A stretch of 64,000 nucleotides of DNA from Crossaster papposus (Eukaryota > Echinodermata > Asteroidea > Velatida > Solasteridae), in NCBI GenBank assembly GCA_037893245.1, contig JBAIAA010001106.1:98744-162743 (forward strand), written 5' to 3'. Shown one piece after another: positions 43,638 through 51,687 of this stretch (position 1 is its first letter; each line of letters opens with the position of its first letter). The position numbers and the translations under genes were made by a program. Below the pieces are notes generated by a model. That model worked only from the letters and a program-made list of their open reading frames with translations. It searched no databases and was not told the DNA's origin.

Positions 43638-46407
43638 AGGCCGTATGGTGTAACTGAAAAGATGCCTAGAAAACGAGTTTCGTTTCGACCCCCCATGGGT
43701 CCACTTTTTGAAGGCATATATAGTTTCTAGTAGCTATTTAAAATACTATGCTAAAAGTTCTCCAAACAATATCCAGTCGAACTTGAGTTATTCACTTTAA
43801 AAATGTAATGGGGCAAAACTAGCATGGGGCGAGTTGGTTTTTCTCGCCTAGTTTTCATAACAATTTTGCCCCAAAGCCACTTCGCCCCATACTTTTTTTC
43901 CCCACTTAATGTATATTGACTCAAACTAACTTGCCCCGTATAACACATGTACATCACAAGACATCAACGTTTTTTGTGACAAATATAACTTTTTACCCCT
44001 GTCTACATGTAATTGTAAATCACTCCCTTTGGCTTGATAGGTGCCTAGATTGATCTATTTAAATACGTTTTTTTTAATTTGATCAATAAATAAAATGGCT
44101 TATTTAATCTGCATTATTTTGTATAATTTAAAAAGAAATTATTATTATTATTATTATTATTTTTTGAGGGAGGGGGATGGGTAATCATCTGTTTTGTTTA
44201 AAGGGGTCAATTTAATAGGTTTCATATGTAACTAGGCAAGCTTGTAATTAAATACATAATGAAACAAATCTAAAATAAGATCCACACAAAATCTATTGTT
44301 TGTCATTACATGTATATTCTTGTCAGTACTACACAATCTTCTGTGCTAACTTATGAAACATAACATTGCAAAGTGACAATAAAATAAACAGAATCACATG
44401 ACAATTAAGGATTAACAAATAAATGTTCACAATTTGTGGCCATGTACCCACATGTTGGTTGCTGTGGTCCACGAGTGATAGTGCCTGACTCGCTCTACAG
44501 TTTTATTTTACACTGATCTGTATTAACCTTACTGGGCATACTGTAACCAATGGCATACTGAATTGTCTCTGAACAATTATTGTGATTAAAGTCAATGTTG
44601 CAATAACATTTGAAATGACAGAAAGAGTGAATTGTATGCACAATTTGAATACATTTGTGTGAATGCCCATTTTTAGTACAATTAGTCAATATTTTCTCAA
44701 AAAGGGGGATATTCATACCCCATAATGGATGTTTGTGTGTAGTTCCAATAAGTTTAAACTGGGTTACACTTTTCAATTAGAAAGAGCGTTGAAAACAAAT
44801 TCAGTTAAATGAAAATAATTAAAAGTGTCAAAAAGAAATGATCCTGACGTGTCTTAAATATCATCAACCAGTTCAATCATAACCAGTTCGAGCATAATTC
44901 TCTCAACTTTTCCGTTAGAACAAATACACAAATCACTGAAGTTAGAACATTAATGTTACAATTTTAACAACCCATGCGATATTTGGCAGATGATGTACAT
45001 GGCTGGTAGGACGTGCTTCGAACTTTGGGGCTTATAGATGGTAGGCTGGCACTGGATCTGAGTAAATGCTTCTTTAGAGATCTGCCATCATCACTGCTTG
45101 TTTCTTGATTAGCAACTGCATAAAAAGGTTGAATCTGGTGATAAACAAGAGGGGGAAATATACAATCAATAATGGATTTTTGAACGACCTGTTACGAGAG
45201 AAAAAATGAAAAAAAGGTCAATATAGCCCCACTTGGGTCATCATTCGTGCAGTTTGGTAATGGCGATGAAGCTGGACTAAAGCATATAAGCAGGGGTTAT
45301 TTTCCAACTCCCGCCCAACTAATCCCCCAACCAACCCCACCCCCGTGCAACCCACACCCCCTGTCTGGGCTGTCAAAATCGGGGTAGATCTGGTAATAAC
45401 CAGAACTTTGGAAGCAGGTTTTCCGGGGCCAAGGTAAGATAAATGAATTTTAGGTTTATTTTGTCTACATGTATGTCTATTCGACATACATTTTAAAGGT
45501 AAAACAGCCTCTCGTTAATTTTGACCTTACTATAGCCTATATATATGTGTACATGACCTACCTGCATCTTCACTGTTTTGGCCTGTCCGAGATTATTGGG
45601 TAACTCAACCTTTTGCTTGGTTCCTTGCCAATATACATCTACTGATGACACAAAGTACTAATCTAGGCGGCAATACAGTATACCGTGACGGTACCCAATG
45701 ATGACAGCGAACCCGACAAGGCCGAGACTGAGTTTTGGAAGGCAAACGTGCTTTCTCCGACAGTGTCTCTGCGCGCACGTTTACGCTTCTCCGCTGCATG
45801 CCAGGCATATTGCAAATTGTCAGACGTTCGAGATAATCCAGCGGTACTAACAGTACACGCAACATTTACTTTAGCGTAAATCCGATGCGTAGTGTGACGA
45901 CTGCTTGGCTGGTTTTCACGACCAATTCTCGTACGACAGTTGTAGCAGTAGCACACAGGTCTAGGCTCAGCAACTTCTCTGCCAATTCGTTGTCATTTTC
46001 GCGGCTGTAACATTATTTTAAGTGAACAAAACAACTGGTTTTATCACGGAGTCTTCGGCACGCGACGATCGTGACATGGGCGACGCCATGATTGTTTTGA
46101 TTCGCAATGATACAATGGCCTATGACCTGAGTTGTGATTGGAGAATTCGGATCACGTGGTACCAGAGCGCATGAATTTCAAACGAATGTGACACGCTAGC
46201 GTAATGCGACCATGAACAAATGCCCCGTCGCTGTTGATCATTTAGTGCCGATTTTGGTCGATAATTACTCAAATTCGACAGGCGTTTTTATGGAGAACTG
46301 TTTTTAATCATAATCTCCAGACAAAACTATGTCCAAAACCAAAGAGTTCTCTTAGACCCACGGGGTCGAAACGGGATGAAAAGAAAAACGTGTACACCGT
46401 ACGGCCT
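43638..46407. mobile_element. 2.8-kb DNA transposon with AGGCCGTAYGGTGTA inverted ends, no transposase seen
   Basis: Left end AGGCCGTATGGTGTAACTGA, right end inverse of AGGCCGTACGGTGTACACG. Both are followed at about 35-45 bp by CGTTTCGACCCC. It splits the LINE RT frame; the LINE bases TTAT occur on both sides (43634-43637, 46409-46412), suggesting a short target duplication. 43980-45600 is A+T-rich and non-coding, and (TTA)n lies at 44140-44160. Superfamily not assigned. Confidence 0.75.
45660..46000 (-). CDS. Unidentified ORF inside the AGGCCGTA element
   Basis: About 105 codons open, including CYCYNCRTRIGRENQPSSRH and RKRARRDTV, with a repeated RIGRE motif. Basic with a few Cys. No catalytic motif. 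Stop at 45663-45665. The only candidate for an element-encoded product, but it may be chance. Confidence 0.25.
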
Positions 46408-46868
46408 ATTATGCTAGTTCACTTTTTAGGGTTATTAACAAATACATGATCAGTTGTTATGGATACGCTGATGATACTCAGTTGCTGAAGTTTTTCTCTG
46501 CTAAACCGAGCAGTCAAAATGAATCTTTAAATGATGTTGAAAGTTGTATTGTTTCGGTACAAGCATGGATGTTGAAACACAAGTTAAAATTAAATGAAGG
46601 CAAAACAGAAGTTATTATTTTTGGAACTCAGCAGCAATTGAATAAGATTAATATAGATCATGTTAAGGTTGGGAATAATCATATTAAAAATAGTTGACAA
46701 TGTTCGTAGCTTGGGTGTCTTGTTGGATTCTAGGTTGTCAATGGATACTCATGTTAATCATGTTTGTAAGAAGGTGAATTTTAGCTTGTATAATTTGCGC
46801 CGTATTCGTAAGTATTTAAATCAAGGGGCTACTGAGTGTTTAGTTCATTCGTTGATTATTTTTTATTT
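46408..46868 (+). pseudogene. LINE RT, aspartate motif and thumb (continuation)
   Basis: Reads SLFRVINKYMISCYGYADDT, then KLKLNEGKTEVIIFG and (one frame over) NVRSLGVLLDSRLSMDTHVN, NLRRIRKYLNQGATECLVHS. The catalytic YADD is intact here. A frameshift lies near 46690. Cut by the SINE. Confidence 0.85.
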
Positions 46869-47252
46869 GTATTAATATTTTCTGGTAATGAAACCAAGGA
46901 TCCTTCAAAAGTGCTCAAGGCACTGTAGCTCGTAAGCCAGAAGAAACCCATAGAAAGAGGCTGTGTCAGCCAGGAACACCGGGGCAAACCCCTTCTCTTA
47001 GCGATAAGTGTTCTGGGTTCTTTTACGTGCATTATACAATTTTATAATGATATAATGGGAAAGATATATACACACATTATAAATTATACAACACACGGGA
47101 CCTACAACTTTACGTCCCATCCGAAGGACGAAGCAATAGTGGTTTGATTGCCTTGCTTAAGGACACACGTGTCCCGGCCGGGATTCGAACTCACGCTCTG
47201 TGGAACAGAAAACACACGCTCTTAACCACTCGGCCAGGACACTCCACAAAGA
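46869..47252 (-). mobile_element. tRNA-derived SINE
   Basis: The minus strand begins with a tRNA-like head. A box TGGCCGAGTGG is at 47227-47237 (complement) and B box AGTTCGAATCC at 47181-47191, with a Leu/Ser-like acceptor stem GTGTCC/GGACAC. The body contains TTACGTCCCATCCGAAGGAC-like and GGGTTCTTTTACGTGCA-like conserved blocks (complement orientation), then GTGTTCCTGGCTGACAC. Pol III-transcribed, mobilised by a LINE. Inserted into the CR1/L2-like LINE. Confidence 0.82.
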
Positions 47253-47694
47253 CTATGTCAATTCTGTAATGTATGGAATGTCTCAATCTTTATTTGACAA
47301 ACTACAGCGATTACAAAATAATGCTGCTCGGTTGGTTCTCGGGTTGCGTAAGTATGACAGAATTTCACAATCATTAAAGGATTTGCATTGGCTTCCAGTT
47401 CGTGCACGTGTTCAATTCAAGATTTTGCTCTTGGTTTTTAAGGTCTTGCAAAAAAAAGCACCGGTTTATCTCTCCGATTTGATTGTGAGATCCCGTTGTA
47501 GTTATGGCTTGCGTAGTCATGATACTTTAAATCTTGTTGTTCCCCGATCATATAATAAATTAAATGACCGTGCATTTGCTGTTGCTGGACCTGCATTGTG
47601 GAATTCCTTGCCACATCAGTTAAAGTATATTACAAATGAAGGAGAGTTCAAGCGAGCAATCAAGACCTATCTTTTTAATCAATTTTATAATTAA
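47253..47694 (+). pseudogene. LINE ORF2 C-terminal domain
   Basis: Reads DYVNSVMYGMSQSLFDKLQR, LQNNAARLVLGLRKYD, LHWLPVRARVQFKILLLVFK, APVYLSDLI and AVAGPALWNSLPHQLKYI, stop at 47692-47694. This LHWLPV...R...K...F and GPxLWNSLP pattern is typical of CR1/L2-like LINE C-termini. Open to the end in this segment. Confidence 0.88.
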
Positions 47695-48043
47695 CCCTAA
47701 CTCTGTTTGATGTTTTACTGGGGGGTCTTCCTCGTCCTTGTTTGGTCCCATTGAGCTGCGGTTAATAATGATGATTGGTGGCGATTGTTTTATTGTTTTA
47801 TGTGTAATTGTGTTATCCTATCAAAGTTTATTTGTTGTCTCGTGTTGTTTTTATAATTATTGACTTTGTAATTTCTAGTTGTTTACTGGGTCTGTTGTGT
47901 AAATGTTTTCGTAATGTTTAATAATTTTTAATGTAATTTTGTACTGCTATTTAATCTTTTTACAATTATGCTTATAATGTACAGCGCTTTTGAATATTTT
48001 TAATAGAAATGGCGCTTAAGAAATTAAATAAATGTTAAATGTT

Positions 48044-48134
48044 AAAGTGTACCAGATGTTATTCAAATTTAACTCGGGGTCACGCGCAAATGGCTTATTG
48101 ACCAATTGTGTGTATATCACAATTTAAGAAATTG
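48044..48134. repeat. Right copy of the long inverted repeat (partner of 40,757)
   Basis: Inverse of 40757-40832 with a 13-bp insertion. Abuts the LINE 3' end. Confidence 0.65.
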
Positions 48135-48704
48135 TACCTGCGCAGTAATGCTGGCAAAACGGAGGTTGGTTCTTTAAGAGTGAATAAACAAGTGTATGGT
48201 GTTCTTAATTACTTGAATTAGTTGGTTTAAGTTTGGGGTAGGATAAGGGGAAAGTCGGGTTAGGGTACAGAAAGAAGAACAAAAGTTCATATTACTGCAT
48301 AAACAGCAATCCTTATGACAGAGTGAGTACAGTTTAGGGTTGCGCGCGTTAGCATGGCAGCGATAATGTCTTATGGCCCTGTCACACCAGAACGTTTTAG
48401 GCCAACGCTTGTTTGTTTGTTTGTTTGTTTTATTTCCATTCATACTTTCATACATACAGAAAAAATATAATCAATACAAAAATGATTATACAGCATTATA
48501 CAGCAATACAATACAGTATGAATGGGGGTGACATCCAGAGAAGGACTAGCCTTCTGTAGTGGAGCACCTGAGACTGCAGACAATTTTAACAATTATGAAA
48601 AATACAGCAGTGCGTTCCCAGGTTGGGTTATAAATGTAGTTAGTACAAAAATAAAGAGAGCACACTAAACATACTAAAGAAAATAATAGAAAAGAAAAAG
48701 GTAA

Positions 48705-50384
48705 TTAATGTCTTGCTGATCCTAGGCATGAGTAGCAGTTAATGTTGGAACAAGAAAAATCATTGTATTTATCTAAATAAAATTCCTTGAGGTGTTTCAC
48801 AAAGAGTTTTTTGGGCGAATTGACCAGAAGAAGCCTAAGTTGATCGGGAAGACCATTAACAATTTTAGGCAAAATGTTACGATAGTTAGCTGAAGCAACG
48901 TCCAGTCTAAATGTACTACTACAATGAATACAATTACTTTGTCGCGTAGAATAATGGTACAAATCCTGGTTTAGTGGGAAAAAAGACTGATAACTTAAAT
49001 TCTCAGGAAGAGATTTGTGAAAGTAATCGCAGTAATGGGTGACCATGTGTATATTAAGTAAATCACCAAACTTAAGAATTCTAAATTTATTACAAAGTGG
49101 AGCGGTATGCGAATTGTATTTAGCGTGACAGGCATTCCTTATACATTTCTTTTGTAATGTAACTAGTCTGCCAAATAAAGAAGGATACACCTTATACATG
49201 CCACCCCAAGCTAAGACACCGTAATTTAAATAAGAGTTAACCAATGTGTTATAAATCAACAAGCTGTCTTTAATCCTCAACAAGTTTTTAGTTCTATTAA
49301 GGATGTAATTAGCTTTGGAAATCTTATTACATACTGTGAAGATTTGTTCCTTCCAAAGCATATTTTTATCCGTTTCCAGTCCCAGGAACTTGGTACAAGA
49401 AACCTTTTTGAGAATACTATTTTCTAAACATAGCTTCACATTGGGCAAAAATAATTCCTTTTGCTTAGTTGAATAACAAATATAATAAGTTTTGTCAGGA
49501 TGAACCATTAATCTGTTGGCTCTAAACCAATCTTGAACAGTCAATAAATCGGTATTAACATCAGCAGCTAAGGTTAATAAATCTCCATCAGAGGCAGAAA
49601 GAGTAGTATCATCCGCAAATAATACAGGTTTTAGCAACTTACAACAAAGAGGCAAATCATTTATATAAATCAAAAATAATAAAGGTCCAAGAATTGATCC
49701 TTGTGGAACTCCACAGGTAATTACCTGGGGAATAGATTCTACTCCATTTATAACTACATACTGCCTACGCTTCTCAAGGTAACTAGAGAACCAACCAAGT
49801 GAAACACCTCTTATGCCATAAAAATACAATTTATTAATTAATAAATCGTGACTCACAGTGTCAAAAGCTTTCTTTAAGTCTAAAAAAATACCTAGAGAAA
49901 CTTCAGAGGGGTCTTTATTAAGAGCATCAGTTATGTTATTACAGAAATCGAGCATGGCATGAACAGTGCTTCTACCAGAACGGAATCCATATTGATTGGG
50001 AGATAACACATTACTAGAATCAAGAAATGACAAAACTCTTTTATACATTAATTTTTCAAGGATCTTAGAGCAGACATTCAATAAAGAGATAGGCCGATAA
50101 TTACTGGGGTCTTGAGCATCACCTTTTTTAAACACAGGTACAACTTTAGCAATTTTATACATATCAGAAAAAACACCTTGTATAAATGAAGCATTAAAAA
50201 TGTCAGCTAAATGAGAAGAAATTAAATCAATACATTCCTTTAAAATACGATTACTAATTTCATCAGGCCCAGAACTACTCTTATTTTTGAATTTCTGCAC
50301 AACTCCTCTTATTTCAAGACTATCTGTAGGATTAAGAAATATTGCTGGGAGAGGTAACATAATTAACATAAAAACTCGACTCAT
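48705..50384 (-). CDS. LINE reverse transcriptase and C-terminal domain
   Basis: About 540 residues without a stop. RT motifs in order: SSGPDEISNRILKEC, NYRPISLLNVCSKILEKLMY, NQYGFRSGRSTVHAMLD, LGIFLDLKKAFDTVSHDLLI, GVPQGSILGPLLFLIYINDL, LFADDTTLSA (catalytic FADD) and KFLGLETDKNMLWKEQI. The C-terminal region has Cys/His residues (HCSSTFRLD, CYSC). Jockey/CR1 group by motif style; clade uncertain. A single frame change between 50332 and 50384 separates it from the endonuclease, otherwise both would be one ORF. Uninterrupted length suggests recent insertion. Confidence 0.88.
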   Translation of the reverse strand: MSRVFMLIMLPLPAIFLNPTDSLEIRGVVQKFKNKSSSGPDEISNRILKECIDLISSHLADIFNASFIQGVFSDMYKIAKVVPVFKKGDAQDPSNYRPISLLNVCSKILEKLMYKRVLSFLDSSNVLSPNQYGFRSGRSTVHAMLDFCNNITDALNKDPSEVSLGIFLDLKKAFDTVSHDLLINKLYFYGIRGVSLGWFSSYLEKRRQYVVINGVESIPQVITCGVPQGSILGPLLFLIYINDLPLCCKLLKPVLFADDTTLSASDGDLLTLAADVNTDLLTVQDWFRANRLMVHPDKTYYICYSTKQKELFLPNVKLCLENSILKKVSCTKFLGLETDKNMLWKEQIFTVCNKISKANYILNRTKNLLRIKDSLLIYNTLVNSYLNYGVLAWGGMYKVYPSLFGRLVTLQKKCIRNACHAKYNSHTAPLCNKFRILKFGDLLNIHMVTHYCDYFHKSLPENLSYQSFFPLNQDLYHYSTRQSNCIHCSSTFRLDVASANYRNILPKIVNGLPDQLRLLLVNSPKKLFVKHLKEFYLDKYNDFSCSNINCYSCLGSARH

Positions 50385-51687
50385 TGTTGGATTTGGGCAC
50401 TGCTTGGCAAGTTAATTTTCCTATAGAACAAAAATGATTATTAAGTGATTCTGCAATATCCCTAGCATCAGTAATTAACTTATTATTCATAATAATACTA
50501 CTTATGCAATTTACAGAGGAATTTGGGGCACTGTGTTTAATCATAGAATTAAGAACTCTCCATGTTTCTCTGGCGTTACCCTTTAAATCATTCAATTTAT
50601 TATGATAGTAGGTTGTTTTGGCAATACGCTTCAGCTTATTAAATAAATTATTATATTTTTTATAAAAAGCAAACTTAGTCGAGCTCTTGTTTCTATTGGC
50701 ATAATACTTTTGTTTATTATAACAAGATTTCAAGAGACCAGAAGCCATCCAAGGGGATCTGAAGGTGCGGCAGCTAGTAGTTGTTACTTGAACTAGGGGA
50801 AATGTAAGATCAAATGCAGAGCTCCGAATTTCATTAAAAGAAGATAACTTCTGGTCAGGACCCTCAGATTCGAAAACTTGTGACCAATTAATTTTAGAAA
50901 GAAGCCCACGAAAAGCTTGGCAATTGGAGGAATTGAATTTTCTTACGGTACGTTCCGTAACCGAAGCTGTACGTTGGCTAGAACCCTTTTCAAATGAATA
51001 TAAAGAAATAAAATGATCTGAGAGGTCACTTTGTAGGATAAAAGAGGCTGCAGCTGTATCTACCCTATTTGTGAAGATATTATCGATCAGGGTATAAGAA
51101 TTTAAATTTGTGTCAATCCGAGTAGGCCTGAGAATCAGAGGAACAAAATTGTCAGCAAATAGGCTATCTATAAATTCACTCACGAAAAGCCCGTATGAAG
51201 ACTGGCAACCATAATGTAACAGATTAATATTAATGTCTCCTAAGATATAACAGGCTTTGACCTTAGAATGTTTTACCTTGAGAATAAAATTATTAAGGAG
51301 TGTTTTAAATGTGTCCAATTCCGCCAAGGATACTCCTGGAGGCCTATACAGTGAGCATACAAAAAAACTATCCTTAGTGGCTAGACTGATTTCAGCAACA
51401 ATAAGTTCAAGTTGAGTGGAGAAGTACGACAAGTCTTCTCGAACAACAAATTTAAATTTAATATCAATAAATAAGGCAACACCACCTCCCTTTCTGTCAC
51501 TACGATGCTTTTCGCATAAACTTAAAGGATGATAACCAGGGAGATCATCAAAATCATTACAATTAATATCATTAAGATATGTTTCACATAAAGCAATAAC
51601 ATTAATTTTTTTCTTCTGACTTAAGAAGTGCAAGTGGGTCTTAAAATCATCCCATTTACTTGGGAGGCTAAAAATATTAAGTTGCAC
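50332..51687 (-). CDS. LINE AP-like endonuclease (N-terminal part of ORF2)
   Basis: About 450 residues. Motifs: LNIFSLPSKWDDFKTHL, VIALCETYLNDI, KGGGVALFIDIKF, FFVCSLYRPPG, CYILGDININLL, TLIDNIFTN and SDLSDHFISL, i.e. the E, Y, D/N and SDH catalytic positions. The domain after the endonuclease (KQKYYANRNKSSTKFAFYKK) links to RT. The frame is open upstream to about 51740 without an ATG, so the true start is uncertain. Confidence 0.85.
   Translation of the reverse strand: MQLNIFSLPSKWDDFKTHLHFLSQKKKINVIALCETYLNDINCNDFDDLPGYHPLSLCEKHRSDRKGGGVALFIDIKFKFVVREDLSYFSTQLELIVAEISLATKDSFFVCSLYRPPGVSLAELDTFKTLLNNFILKVKHSKVKACYILGDININLLHYGCQSSYGLFVSEFIDSLFADNFVPLILRPTRIDTNLNSYTLIDNIFTNRVDTAAASFILQSDLSDHFISLYSFEKGSSQRTASVTERTVRKFNSSNCQAFRGLLSKINWSQVFESEGPDQKLSSFNEIRSSAFDLTFPLVQVTTTSCRTFRSPWMASGLLKSCYNKQKYYANRNKSSTKFAFYKKYNNLFNKLKRIAKTTYYHNKLNDLKGNARETWRVLNSMIKHSAPNSSVNCISSIIMNNKLITDARDIAESLNNHFCSIGKLTCQAVPKSNNESSFYVNYVTSPSNIS

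Larger units (their letters stand above)
41220..48043 (+). mobile_element. CR1/L2-like non-LTR retrotransposon, interrupted twice
   Basis: A single LINE copy in three parts: 41220-43637, 46408-46868 and 47253-48043. Between them are a TIR element (43638-46407) and a SINE. Order: tandem-repeat 5' region, endonuclease, RT, C-terminal domain, 3' UTR ending near AAATGTTAAATGTTAA. Removing the insertions restores continuous reading through GPMLFTAYASSLF and into YADD. Confidence 0.85.

Noticed and set aside
47166..47245. Functional tRNA gene on the minus strand
   Set aside because: A and B boxes are good, but the sequence runs on into a SINE body and lies inside a LINE frame, so it is a SINE head.
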